Source: Pseudoduganella armeniaca
GTDB lineage: Bacteria > Pseudomonadota > Gammaproteobacteria > Burkholderiales > Burkholderiaceae_D
NCBI RefSeq assembly: GCF_003028855.1
Contig: NZ_CP028324.1
Span: 4,340,001 to 4,404,000, forward strand
Length of the DNA stretch: 64,000 nt
Direction: 5' to 3'
Position 1 is the stretch's first letter. Each line of letters starts with the position of its first letter. Positions 43,781-53,133 of this stretch are shown here, one piece after another. The notes under the pieces were generated by a model. That model was not told the origin of the DNA. It worked only from the letters and a program-made list of their open reading frames with translations, and searched no databases. A program made the position numbers and the translations under genes.

Positions 43781-46700
43781 CGCGGGCCGCGGCACACCGG
43801 CCGCTTGCCCCCTTCGTCACCGTCCTGTGCGCCCTGTGCTGCTGGCTGGGCGGCCTGCTGCTGGCGCAAGCCGCCGTGGCGGCGCCGACGCCGCTGGTGG
43901 TCGATCCGAACGTGGGCGCCATCGACGCCTGGCCTGCGCTGACCGTGCTGGACGATCCGCGCGGCGAACTGACGCCGGCCCAGGCGCTGGCCGCCGCCGA
44001 CCGCTTCGAGCCGCCGCGCACGGCCAACGCCACGTTGGGCGTCGAGCCGCACCTGGTGTGGCTGCGCATTCCCATCGTCGTGCCACCGGGCGGCGACACC
44101 CATCGCGTGCTGGCGATCGACTATGCCTTGCTGAACCGGGTCGACGTCTACCTCGCCACCGGCAGCGCGATCGTCGCCCATCCACCAGCGGGCAACATGC
44201 TGCCGGCCGGCCAGCGCGGCCTGTCCGGCCGGGTGCCCGCCGTGTCGCTGCACCTCACCCCGGGTGCCAGCCACACCATTCTGGTGCGGGCGCAGACCTC
44301 CGCGCCGATCCTGCTGCCGATCCAGCTGTACACGCCAGAAGGGTTCCATGCCGCCGCGCTGGATGAGCACATGTTGCAGGGCCTGATGCTCGGCCTGGGC
44401 CTGTGCCTGCTGCTGTACAGCCTCGCCCAGTGGGCCAACCTGCGCGAGCCGCTGTTCGGCAAGTACGCGCTGCTGGTCGGCGGCATCACGCTGTACTCGG
44501 CCGATTTCTTCGGCATCGGCGCCCAGTACCTGTGGCCGGGCAACGCCTGGATGACGCAGCACGCCGGCGGCCTGCTGTCGCTGGCCGCATCCTGTGGTGC
44601 CTACCTGTTCGTGCAGCAGGCGCTGGCGCGCCCCGGCATGGACCGCGTCTACAGCCGCCTGATGCGCATCGGCGCCGCCCTGTGCGTGCTGACGGCGATC
44701 GGCTTCGCGTTCGACCTGGTCGACGTCGAAACGCTGGTGCTGTTCATCAGTACTCTGGGCATCATGCCGATGTTGCTCGGCCTGCCGAAAGCGTTCGCCC
44801 GCGCCCGTCGCGGCGACACGGTCGGCTCCTACTTCCTGGTCGGCTGGTCGATCAGTTTCGTCTCGTCGGTGATCCTGACGCTGGTCTTCAAGGGCCTGCT
44901 GGGCGCCAATTTCTGGACCATGCACGCGCTGCAGTTCGGCAGCACGATCGACATGCTGCTGTTCATGCGCATCCTCGGCCTGCGCACCAAGGCCATGCAG
45001 AACGCCATGCTGCGCGCCGAGGAAGCCACCCGCATGAAATCCGACTTCCTGGCCAATATGAGCCACGAGATCCGCACGCCGATGAACGCGATCATCGGCA
45101 TGAGCCGGCTGGCGCTGATGGCCGACCCCAACCCGAAGCAGCGCAACTACCTGGACAAGATCCTCGGCGCCGGCGAACACCTGCTGGGGATCATCAACGA
45201 CATCCTCGACTTTTCCAAGATCGAGGCCGGCAAGCTGGTACTGGAGGCCGTGCCGTTCGACCTGAACGAGCTGTTCGACCACCTGTCCAACCTGACCGCC
45301 ATCAAGACCGACGCGCGGCGCGTCGAACTGGTGTTCCGCATCGGCCGCGGCATCCCGGGCCGGCTGGTGGGCGATCCGCTGCGCCTGGGCCAGGTGCTGA
45401 TCAACCTGACCAACAATGCCGTCAAGTTTACCGAGGAAGGCGAGATCGTCGTCGCCGTCAGCGTGGTGCAGCGCGCGCCCGGTACCATCGTGCTGCGCTT
45501 CTCCGTCACCGACACCGGCATCGGCATGAACGAGGAACAGCTGGCACGCCTGTTCCAGTCGTTCAGCCAGGCCGACACGTCGATCACGCGCAAGTACGGC
45601 GGCACCGGCCTGGGCTTGTCGATCTCGCAGCAGCTGGTGGAACTGATGGGCGGCAGGATCAAGGTCGCCAGCACGCCCGGCACCGGCAGCCAGTTCTCGT
45701 TCAGCGTGCCGCTGGGCGTGGCCGATCCGGGCCAGCAGCCCGTCACGCCGTCGGCGCCGCTGCACAATGCCCGCGTGATGGTGGTGGACGACAGCACCAC
45801 CGCGCGCGAGGCGCTGGTGGAGATGCTGGGTTCCCTGGGCGTGCACGCGACCGGGATCGAGTCCGGCGAGGCCGCGCTGGCCGAGCTGGCGGCCGCCATG
45901 CTGGCCGGGAACCCCTACCAGGTGGTCCTGATGGACTACATGATGCCGGGCTGGGATGGCGTCGAGACGATCCGCCGCATCCGTTCCGACCGCCGCTTCG
46001 CCGCGCCGCCGGCGATCCTGATGATCAGCGCCGCCACGCGCGACGCCGTGCTGCAGCAGGAGGGCCTGGTGCCGATGAACGGCTTTCTGCACAAGCCTGT
46101 CGGCCCGGCCCTGCTGTACCACACGCTGCTGCAGGTGCTGCGCCCCGAGCTGGCCGAGCCGGGCGAGGTGGGACGCGCGCAAGCGCCATCCGCCCGCCTC
46201 GACCTGTCGCGCCTGGACGGCGCGCGCATCCTGCTGGTCGAGGACAACGCCAACAACCGCGAGGTGGCGCTGGACTTCCTGGCCGCCGCGCGCATGCAGG
46301 TGGACGTGGCGGTGCACGGCGCCGATGCCGTGCGCATGGTGGCCGAGGGCGATTACGACCTGGTGCTGATGGACATCCAGATGCACGTGATGGACGGCCT
46401 GACCGCCACGCGCGAGATCCGCGCCACCATCGGCGCGCGCGAGCTGCCGATCGTGGCGATGACGGCGCACGCGATGGCGGGCGACCGCGAACGCAGCCTG
46501 GCGGCCGGCATGAACGACCACATCACCAAGCCGATCGATCCGGACCAGCTGTTCCGCACCCTGCTGAAATGGATACCGCCGGGCCGGCTGGCCGGGCGCA
46601 GCCTGGCCGCCCTGCCGGCGGCGGACCTGCCGGATGCCGGCGCGACCGCCGCGCTGCCCGTCATCGGAGGGGTCGACTGGGCCCGCGCCGGCACCGGCGG

Positions 46701-47259
46701 CGACCAGTGGCAGGCGCGCCTGTTCAAGCGCATCCGCAGCTTCCGCGGCGAATACGGCGGCGCCGCCGCGCAGGTGCGCGAGGCGCTCGCTGCCGGCACC
46801 CCGGCAGCGCTGCAGGCGCTGGCGCACAACCTGAAGGCCAGCGCCGCCTATATCGGCGCCTGGCGCGTGGCCGGCCTGGCGGACCAGCTGGAGCAGGAGC
46901 TGCGCGGGCCGGCCCGCAACGAACGTGCGCTGGCCCTGGCCGGCGAGCTGGCGGATGCGCTCGAGCCACTGCTGGCCGGGCTGGCCGGGCTGGCGCAGGT
47001 CGAACCGCCGGCACCCGCCGCGCCGGCGCGGGCCGACGCCGGCGACCTGATCCGGCTGCTGGCCGGCTACCTGCGCAGCGACGACGCCCGCGCCGAGGAC
47101 GCGGTGCAGGCGCTGCAGGCGCTGCTGGCAGACAGCCCGCACGGCGGCCTGCTCGCCACCGTTGCGCGCGCCATCGACGACATCGAATATGATGCTGCAC
47201 TGGCGCCGCTGGCCGCGCTGGCGCAGGCCCTGGACGTGAACATGGAAGAAAACGCATGA
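43777..47259 (+). CDS. Hybrid sensor histidine kinase: 7TM-DISM, HisKA, HATPase, two REC, Hpt
   Basis: 1160 residues. A signal-like leader (1-36) is followed by a periplasmic DISMED2-type domain (about 40-190) and a seven-helix 7TMR-DISM block (about 195-405). HisKA has His430 in MSHEIRTPMN. HATPase follows with NLTNNAVKFTEEGEIVV and DTGIGM...GGTGLGLSIS. REC1 has Asp720 (LMDYMMPG), REC2 has Asp866 (LMDIQMHV) and an Hpt domain has His1017 (LAHNLKAS). All relay residues are present, so a full phosphorelay is expected at the inner membrane. It is coupled by ATGA overlaps to the oxygenase before it and to the diguanylate cyclase after it. Family knowledge: DISM sensors often bind small carbohydrates or other ligands. 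Confidence 0.95.
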   Translation: MTRAAAHRPLAPFVTVLCALCCWLGGLLLAQAAVAAPTPLVVDPNVGAIDAWPALTVLDDPRGELTPAQALAAADRFEPPRTANATLGVEPHLVWLRIPIVVPPGGDTHRVLAIDYALLNRVDVYLATGSAIVAHPPAGNMLPAGQRGLSGRVPAVSLHLTPGASHTILVRAQTSAPILLPIQLYTPEGFHAAALDEHMLQGLMLGLGLCLLLYSLAQWANLREPLFGKYALLVGGITLYSADFFGIGAQYLWPGNAWMTQHAGGLLSLAASCGAYLFVQQALARPGMDRVYSRLMRIGAALCVLTAIGFAFDLVDVETLVLFISTLGIMPMLLGLPKAFARARRGDTVGSYFLVGWSISFVSSVILTLVFKGLLGANFWTMHALQFGSTIDMLLFMRILGLRTKAMQNAMLRAEEATRMKSDFLANMSHEIRTPMNAIIGMSRLALMADPNPKQRNYLDKILGAGEHLLGIINDILDFSKIEAGKLVLEAVPFDLNELFDHLSNLTAIKTDARRVELVFRIGRGIPGRLVGDPLRLGQVLINLTNNAVKFTEEGEIVVAVSVVQRAPGTIVLRFSVTDTGIGMNEEQLARLFQSFSQADTSITRKYGGTGLGLSISQQLVELMGGRIKVASTPGTGSQFSFSVPLGVADPGQQPVTPSAPLHNARVMVVDDSTTAREALVEMLGSLGVHATGIESGEAALAELAAAMLAGNPYQVVLMDYMMPGWDGVETIRRIRSDRRFAAPPAILMISAATRDAVLQQEGLVPMNGFLHKPVGPALLYHTLLQVLRPELAEPGEVGRAQAPSARLDLSRLDGARILLVEDNANNREVALDFLAAARMQVDVAVHGADAVRMVAEGDYDLVLMDIQMHVMDGLTATREIRATIGARELPIVAMTAHAMAGDRERSLAAGMNDHITKPIDPDQLFRTLLKWIPPGRLAGRSLAALPAADLPDAGATAALPVIGGVDWARAGTGGDQWQARLFKRIRSFRGEYGGAAAQVREALAAGTPAALQALAHNLKASAAYIGAWRVAGLADQLEQELRGPARNERALALAGELADALEPLLAGLAGLAQVEPPAPAAPARADAGDLIRLLAGYLRSDDARAEDAVQALQALLADSPHGGLLATVARAIDDIEYDAALAPLAALAQALDVNMEENA

Positions 47260-48161
47260 ATGGTGTGGAAACGCAGAAGGTGCTGATCGCGGACGACGAT
47301 CCGATCAACCGGCAGGTGCTGGCGGAGCTGCTGAAACCCGAATACACGGTGCTGCTGGCCAAGAACGGCGAACAAGCGCTGGAGCGGGCCGCCCGCCATA
47401 CTCCCGACCTGATCCTGCTGGACGTGATGATGCCGGACCTGGACGGCTTCGAGGTACTGCGCCGGCTGCGCGCCGATCCCGTCACCGCGGGCATTGCGAT
47501 CATCTTCATTTCCGGCCTGGACCGCCCAGAGGACGAAGCCAATGGGCTGAAGATGGGCGCGGCCGACTACATCGCCAAGCCGTTCAACGCCACCGTGGTG
47601 ATGGCGCGCGTGGCCCTGCATTTGCAGGTGGTGCGCCAGCAGCGCCTGCTGGAGCACTTGGCGCACGTGGATGCCCTGACGGGCCTGGCCAACCGGCGCC
47701 GCTTCGACGAGTCCCTGGCGGCCGAATGGCAGCGCGCGCGCGACAGCGGCACGCCGCTGTCGCTGGCGCTGGTCGACGTCGACAGCTTTAAACAGTACAA
47801 CGACCACTACGGCCACCCGGCCGGCGACCGCGCGCTGCGCGCGGTGGCTCGTGCCGCCGCCGCCGTCGCGCATCGCCCCGGTCACCTGGCGGCCCGCTAC
47901 GGCGGCGAGGAACTGGTGCTGCTGATGCCGGACACGGATGCCGCCCTGGCCCGGCAGGTCGTGCGCGAACTCACCGACGCCCTGGCCGAGCTGGCGATCC
48001 CGCACGCCGCGGCCGTCGCCGCGCCGGTGCTGACGATCAGCGCGGGCGGCGCCACCCTGCAGCCCGGCGAGACGGCCAGCGACCTGTTCGCCGCTGCCGA
48101 CGCCCACTTGTACCGCGCCAAGCAGGCCGGTCGCAACCGCGCGGAGTGGCGCGCGCAGTAG
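47256..48161 (+). CDS. PleD-like response regulator diguanylate cyclase (REC-GGDEF)
   Basis: 301 residues. The REC domain (about 8-125) has DDDP acidic residues, phospho-acceptor Asp56 (LLDVMMPD) and Lys in YIAKPFN. The GGDEF domain (about 140-300) has GGEEL at 216-220, an active variant. The inhibitory I-site position reads RPGH instead of RxxD, so product feedback is probably weak. It should be phosphorylated by the kinase whose stop overlaps its start (ATGA) and then make cyclic di-GMP. It ends the four-gene operon; a palindrome follows. Confidence 0.95.
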   Translation: MNGVETQKVLIADDDPINRQVLAELLKPEYTVLLAKNGEQALERAARHTPDLILLDVMMPDLDGFEVLRRLRADPVTAGIAIIFISGLDRPEDEANGLKMGAADYIAKPFNATVVMARVALHLQVVRQQRLLEHLAHVDALTGLANRRRFDESLAAEWQRARDSGTPLSLALVDVDSFKQYNDHYGHPAGDRALRAVARAAAAVAHRPGHLAARYGGEELVLLMPDTDAALARQVVRELTDALAELAIPHAAAVAAPVLTISAGGATLQPGETASDLFAAADAHLYRAKQAGRNRAEWRAQ

Positions 48162-48169
48162 CAACTCGC

Positions 48170-48223
48170 GGGGACAGGCACCGATCTGCGGGCCAGGAGG
48201 CGCCGCAGATCGGAGCCGGTCCC
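48170..48223. repeat. Imperfect long palindrome after the cyclase gene
   Basis: The left arm GGGGACAGGCACCGATCTGC (from 48170) and the right arm ending at 48223 pair with two mismatches over 22 positions. The CCGATCTGCGG/CCGCAGATCGG inner stem (48181-48191/48203-48213) is perfect. It lies between the cyclase stop and polB and carries the family word GGGGACAGGCAC. Likely terminator of the kinase operon. Confidence 0.65.
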
Positions 48224-48278
48224 CGGTGCTTCGGAGGATGTTCTACACTACGGGGTTTCGAGATCCCGAGAGCAGCGC

Positions 48279-50636
48279 TTGACCACCCCACCCCAGGGCT
48301 TCCTCCTGACCCGCCACTGGCGCGATACGGAGGCCGGCACGGAAGTCGACTTCTGGCTGGCCACCGATGACGGCCCGCGCCACCTGCGCCTGCCGCCGCA
48401 GCAGTCGGTCGCCTTCGTCCCGGCCGAGCAGGAAGGCATGGCCCAAGCCGTGCTGCGCGGGCAGAACGGCTGGGAGCTGCGCCCGCTGGCGCTGCAGGAC
48501 TTCCGCCACCGGCCCGTGCTGGGCCTGTACTGCCGCCAGTATCGCCATCTGCTGAAGCTGGAAAAGCGCCTGCGCGAGCACGGCGTGGACGTGTACGAAG
48601 CGGACGTGCGCCCGCCCGAGCGCTACCTGATGGAGCGCTTCATCACGGCGCCCGTCACGTTTGCCGGCACGCCGCACGGCGAGCTGCTGCTGGACGCGCA
48701 GCTAAAACCTGCCAGCGGCTACCGGCCGCGCCTGCGCCTGTGCTCCCTCGACATCGAGACGACCGCCCATGGCGAACTGTATTCGATTGCCGTGCAAGGC
48801 TGCGGCGCGCGCAACGTCTACATGCTGGGCGAGCCCGCCAGCGACGCGGCGGACCTCGACTTCGAACTGGAATACTGCGCCACCCGGCCCCTGCTGCTGG
48901 GACGCCTGAACGACTGGATCGCGCGCCACGATCCGGATGCCATCATCGGCTGGAACGTGGTGCAGTTCGACTTGCGCGTGCTGCGCCAGCACGCCGAACA
49001 GTACGGCATCCCGCTGCGGCTGGGGCGCGACGGCAGCGCACTGGAATGGCGCGAGCACCCGCGCCAGCAGCATTATTTCGCGGCCGCCGCCGGCCGCCTG
49101 ATCGTCGACGGCATCGAGGCCTTGCGCTCGGCCACCTGGAGCTTCCCGTCCTTCAGCCTGGAGCACGTGGCGCAAGCCCTGCTGGGCGAAGGCAAGGCGA
49201 TCGACAATCCGTACGACCGCATGGCCGAGATCGACCGCCTGTTCGCCCAGGACAAGCCGGCGCTGGCGCGCTACAACCTGAAGGACTGCGAACTGGTGAC
49301 GCGCATCTTCGCGCACACGCAATTGCTCGAGTTCCTGCTGGAGCGGGCCAGCGTGACGGGCCTGCCGGCCGACCGCAGCGGCGGTTCGGTGGCTGCGTTC
49401 GAGCACCTGTACATGCCGCTGATGCACCGGCGCGGCTTCGTCGCGCCGAACCTGGGCGACGTGCCGAACGAGGACAGCCCGGGCGGCTTCGTGATGGATT
49501 CGCGCTCCGGCCTGTACGACTCCGTGCTGGTGCTGGACTACAAAAGCCTGTACCCGTCCATCATCCGCACCTTCCTGATCGATCCGGTCGGCCTGGTCGA
49601 GGGCCTGCGCGCTCCCGAGGAGGAGACGGTGCCGGGCTTTCGCGGTGCCCGCTTCGCCCGCGAGGGCCACTGCCTGCCCGCCATCGTCGGCCAGGTCTGG
49701 CAGGGCCGCGAGGCCGCCAAGCGCGAACGCAACGCGCCGCTGTCGCAGGCCCTGAAGATCATCATGAACGCATTCTATGGCGTGCTGGGTTCGTCCGGCT
49801 GCCGCTTCTTCGACCCGCGCCTGGCCTCGTCGATCACGATGCGCGGGCACGAGATCATGCACCGCACGCGTGAATTGATCGAGGCGCAGGGCTATCCCGT
49901 GATCTACGGCGATACCGACTCCACCTTCGTCTGGCTGAAACGGGGCCATGGTCCGGACGAGGCGGATGCCATCGGCCGCGCCCTGGTCGCGCACGTCAAC
50001 GACTTCTGGCGCACCCACCTGCAGGCGCAATACGGGCTGGCCAGCGCGCTCGAGCTGCAGTACGAGACGCACTACCGCCGCTTCCTGATGCCCACCGTGC
50101 GCGATTCCGACGAGGGCAGCAAGAAGCGCTACGCCGGCCTGGTGGTGCGACCGGACGGCAGCGAGCACGTGGTCTACAAGGGCCTGGAAACAGTGCGGAC
50201 CGACTGGACGCCGCTGGCGCAGCAGTTCCAGCAGGCGCTGTACCTGCGCATCTTCAAGGGCGAGCCGTACCGCGATTACGTGCGCGATTACGCCGAACGC
50301 ATGCTGCGCGGCGAGCTGGACGAGCTGCTGGTGTACCGCAAGCGGCTGCGCCGCCCGCTCGACGAATACGAGCGTAACGTGCCGCCGCACGTGCGCGCGG
50401 CCCGCGTGGCCGACGAATACAACGCGGCCCAGGGCCGCCCGCTGCAGTACCAGAACCGGGGCTGGATCCGCTACGTCATGACGACGGCGGGCCCGGAGCC
50501 GCTGGAAACCCGGCGTGCGTCGATCGACTACGCGCACTACCTGGAACGCCAGCTGCAACCTGTGGCCGACGCCATCCTGCCCTTCCTGGGCGACAGTTTC
50601 AGCCTGCTGACGAGCCGGCAGCGCACCTTGTTCTAG
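48279..50636 (+). CDS. polB: DNA polymerase II (family B)
   Basis: 785 residues, nearly the 783 of E. coli PolB, and similar along the whole length. The start is a TTG at 48279 giving MTTPPQGFLLTRHWRD, which aligns with the E. coli N-terminus. No ATG precedes it in a plausible place. The exonuclease motif SLDIETTAHGE, motif A VLDYKSLYPSIIRTF, motif B region PLSQALKIIMNAFYGVLG and motif C YGDTDSTF are all intact. It performs translesion and restart synthesis after DNA damage; in E. coli it is SOS-induced. I see no clear LexA box upstream here, where the preceding palindrome and a short AT-richer stretch lie. Confidence 0.97.
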   Translation: MTTPPQGFLLTRHWRDTEAGTEVDFWLATDDGPRHLRLPPQQSVAFVPAEQEGMAQAVLRGQNGWELRPLALQDFRHRPVLGLYCRQYRHLLKLEKRLREHGVDVYEADVRPPERYLMERFITAPVTFAGTPHGELLLDAQLKPASGYRPRLRLCSLDIETTAHGELYSIAVQGCGARNVYMLGEPASDAADLDFELEYCATRPLLLGRLNDWIARHDPDAIIGWNVVQFDLRVLRQHAEQYGIPLRLGRDGSALEWREHPRQQHYFAAAAGRLIVDGIEALRSATWSFPSFSLEHVAQALLGEGKAIDNPYDRMAEIDRLFAQDKPALARYNLKDCELVTRIFAHTQLLEFLLERASVTGLPADRSGGSVAAFEHLYMPLMHRRGFVAPNLGDVPNEDSPGGFVMDSRSGLYDSVLVLDYKSLYPSIIRTFLIDPVGLVEGLRAPEEETVPGFRGARFAREGHCLPAIVGQVWQGREAAKRERNAPLSQALKIIMNAFYGVLGSSGCRFFDPRLASSITMRGHEIMHRTRELIEAQGYPVIYGDTDSTFVWLKRGHGPDEADAIGRALVAHVNDFWRTHLQAQYGLASALELQYETHYRRFLMPTVRDSDEGSKKRYAGLVVRPDGSEHVVYKGLETVRTDWTPLAQQFQQALYLRIFKGEPYRDYVRDYAERMLRGELDELLVYRKRLRRPLDEYERNVPPHVRAARVADEYNAAQGRPLQYQNRGWIRYVMTTAGPEPLETRRASIDYAHYLERQLQPVADAILPFLGDSFSLLTSRQRTLF

Positions 50637-50657
50637 GTCTGGGCGGATCAGCCAAGA

Positions 50658-50720
50658 CCCACGGTGACAGGCACCTATCTCAGGGTCGCAGACCCTGAGA
50701 TAGGTGCCTGTCACCGTGGG
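50658..50720. terminator. Perfect 30-bp hairpin between convergent polB and HAD genes
   Basis: The arm 50658-50687 is the exact reverse complement of 50691-50720, with loop GCA. The outer part reads CCCACGGTGACAGGCACC and the inner part is unique to this copy. It fills almost the whole gap between two convergent stop codons and touches the HAD gene end. It is the strongest member of the dispersed palindrome family and probably a bidirectional terminator. Confidence 0.75.
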
Positions 50721-50721
50721 T

Positions 50722-51393
50722 TTAACGCCAACTTGCCTGCAACGCCTGCCACGCATCCGCGTCGGCCGGATCGAAGCCCTGCCCGGCCAGCGCATGCAGG
50801 CCTGGATCGGCGCCGAGCGCGATGACGGTGACGCCAGCGGCCCGCGCGGCGCGAATGCCGTTGGCACTGTCCTCGAATGCGATACAGGTGGCCGGCGCGC
50901 AGCCGTGCAGCGCCGCCGCGCGCAGGTAGACGTCTGGCGCCGGCTTCGGGCGCGCCACGTCGTCGCCGCTGCACAGGTGGGTGAAGCGGTGGCGCAGGTC
51001 GAGCTGTTCCAGCGCGGCGGCGATGATGCGCGGGTGCGAGTTCGAGACCAGCGTCTGTGCCACGCCGCGGCTACCCAGCCAGCGGCAGAAGCGCACTGCG
51101 TGCGCTGCCGGCTGCGCACGGGCCAGGTGCGCCACCACGTAGTCCACCGTCGCCTCGTACCAGGCGGCATAGCGTGCCGGCAGCCCGTCCTCGCTGGCGC
51201 CGCCGAACAGGGCACGGTAGACCTCCGGACCGCTGGCGCCGGCCGGCAGTGGCGGCAATGCGCTCAGTGCCAGTCCTTGCGCGGCGCAGGCATGCAGGAT
51301 CGACGCGTCGTGCACGGGATCGCTGTGAATCAGCGTACCGTCCAGGTCCCAGAACACCGGCCCTGCGGCGGGCAGCCTGCCTTCATCGACCAT
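50722..51393 (-). CDS. HAD-superfamily phosphatase (subfamily IA)
   Basis: 223 residues; ATG after GAGGAGGACGAAG. Motif I is VFWDLDGTL with Asp16 and Asp18, motif II is TLVSNSHP, the conserved Lys is in ARPKPAPDVY, and motif IV is CIAFEDSANGIRAARAAG. A helical cap sits between motifs I and II, so it belongs to the beta-phosphoglucomutase/phosphoglycolate phosphatase-like group. It acts on a small phosphorylated metabolite in the cytoplasm; which one is not evident. It stands alone between polB and the GH35 gene. Confidence 0.92.
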   Translation of the reverse strand: MVDEGRLPAAGPVFWDLDGTLIHSDPVHDASILHACAAQGLALSALPPLPAGASGPEVYRALFGGASEDGLPARYAAWYEATVDYVVAHLARAQPAAHAVRFCRWLGSRGVAQTLVSNSHPRIIAAALEQLDLRHRFTHLCSGDDVARPKPAPDVYLRAAALHGCAPATCIAFEDSANGIRAARAAGVTVIALGADPGLHALAGQGFDPADADAWQALQASWR

Positions 51394-51489
51394 CTTCGTC
51401 CTCCTCGTGCCGGGCTATGCAAACCGACACCATAAAAGGCGCGCGGGCGCGCTGTCAACCAGGATCGAAGTGGTATGCAAGGGTGACCG

Positions 51490-53133
51490 TCAACGGAACT
51501 TGTACAGCCTGACCTTCTGCACGGTGAACGCCTCGCCCGGCAGCCGGATGTGCCGGCCCTGGTGCGTCTCGTCGCCGTTCAGCCAGCGCCCCGGCCGCCA
51601 GCGGCCATCGACGAAGCCACCCTCGGTGGCCTGCAGGATGCCGACGCCCTCGCCCGGAGCGCCCGGGCTCTTGAACGTGACGGTGATGCCGCGCCCCGCG
51701 ACCAGGAACTCGTCGGCGGCGGTCTGGATCACCAGGCCGCCGCGCGTGTCGTACTCGGCGCTCGCCGTCTTGCCCCACTGGTTGGCGAAACTGACGTCGA
51801 GCAGGTAGCCGCCCAGCGTGACCTGCGCATTGCTGGTGTCGACCACGCCGTCGTACGACACATCGGGGCGAAAGCCGCGCATGCGGCCCTGGCCCTGCGC
51901 GGCCAGGATGTGCGGTGCTAACTGCTTCAGCAGCGCGTACGCGCCCGGCAGCACGTCCGCGCTGGCGTCGCGGATGTTCTCGATGGCGAACGGCGAAAAG
52001 CCGATCGCATCGAGCTCGCCGATGGCCCAGAACGCGTTGGCGCCCAGGTCCGCACGGCCGGCGCGGTTTGCCTCCGGCACGAACAGCGGGTTGTCCGGCC
52101 GCTTGAACTGGCGCGCCCAGTGCGTCAAGTTGGGGAAGTAGGTGTCGATGGCGAGGATGTCGATGGCCGGGCCGGCCGCCTTCCACACGTCGAACAGGTG
52201 CGGCAGCGGCCCCGCGCTGGGATATTCGCCGGGCTTCCTGCCGGGCCGGTTCAGCGCCACGTTGACGAACATCGGCAGCGGATACTCGGCCTTGCCGGCG
52301 GCTGCCAGCGCGTTGGCGAACGTGGCGTAATGCCAGGCCTGGAACACTTCCTCGGCCTCGAGCGAGGGGCCGAACACCTCGCGCCACGTGCCGGCCTGGC
52401 GCGCGCCCTGCCCTTCCCACAACTGGCGCACATACGGGTGCAGGGTGGCGCGGTGGGCCTGGAGGTAGCGCAGCAGGACCGGCGGGACCGGTTCGCCCAG
52501 TGCGGCATGCGCCAGCGGGCCATGGTCGCGCGCGTCCGGCAGCATGCCGATCTCGTTCTCGACCTGCACCATCAATACCGTGCGCTGCGCATCGACCTGC
52601 CGCAGGTGACGCAGCAGCGCGGCAAATGCCGCCTGGTCGGCCGCCAGCGTGACGGCGCTGAACGGAGTCAGGATGTCCTGCGGCGCGCCAGCCTTGTCGC
52701 GGGCGCGCGGAAAGCGCGCGTTATCCTGCTTGACCCAGGCCGGCACATAGGTCGACATCGAGTTCTTCCACGCGCCGAACCACAGCAACACGAGGCGGAT
52801 GTCGTTGGCACGCGCCTGCTTCAGCACGCCGTCCAGCACCGTGAAGTCGAACTGTCCCTCGGCCGGCTCGATCTGGTCCCATTCCACCGGCGCGAGCAGC
52901 GTGTTCAGGCCAACGGCTTTCAGCTGCGGCCACAACCTTTGCAAATATGACAGGCTGCTGGCGGACGAGTTGTACAACTCGCCGCCCAGCACCAGGTAGG
53001 GCCGGCCGTCCACGATCAGCTGCTGCGTGGGCCGCTCGCCGCCGGCCGTGCGCAGGGTGGGGATCGGCGCCTCGGCCGCGCCGGCGCTGGCGCACACGAG
53101 CGCCAGCAGCCAAGCCGCGCTGCGGCGCCCCAT
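51490..53133 (-). CDS. GH35-like beta-galactosidase, exported, with C-terminal beta domain
   Basis: 547 residues from ATG 53133, which shares a base with the stop of the TonB receptor before it (TGATG). A signal peptide ends near ASAGAAE. The TIM barrel carries proton donor Glu194 in QVENEIGML and probable nucleophile Glu354 in LFVPEANRAG. The C-terminal ~150 residues form a beta domain of the DUF5597 type (GGLVIQTAADEFLVAGRGITVTF). Such enzymes release galactose from non-reducing ends in the periplasm. Coupling with a carbohydrate-type TonB receptor indicates a two-gene uptake-and-cleavage unit. Substrate, such as galactan or xyloglucan side chains, is not decided. Confidence 0.88.
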   Translation of the reverse strand: MGRRSAAWLLALVCASAGAAEAPIPTLRTAGGERPTQQLIVDGRPYLVLGGELYNSSASSLSYLQRLWPQLKAVGLNTLLAPVEWDQIEPAEGQFDFTVLDGVLKQARANDIRLVLLWFGAWKNSMSTYVPAWVKQDNARFPRARDKAGAPQDILTPFSAVTLAADQAAFAALLRHLRQVDAQRTVLMVQVENEIGMLPDARDHGPLAHAALGEPVPPVLLRYLQAHRATLHPYVRQLWEGQGARQAGTWREVFGPSLEAEEVFQAWHYATFANALAAAGKAEYPLPMFVNVALNRPGRKPGEYPSAGPLPHLFDVWKAAGPAIDILAIDTYFPNLTHWARQFKRPDNPLFVPEANRAGRADLGANAFWAIGELDAIGFSPFAIENIRDASADVLPGAYALLKQLAPHILAAQGQGRMRGFRPDVSYDGVVDTSNAQVTLGGYLLDVSFANQWGKTASAEYDTRGGLVIQTAADEFLVAGRGITVTFKSPGAPGEGVGILQATEGGFVDGRWRPGRWLNGDETHQGRHIRLPGEAFTVQKVRLYKFR

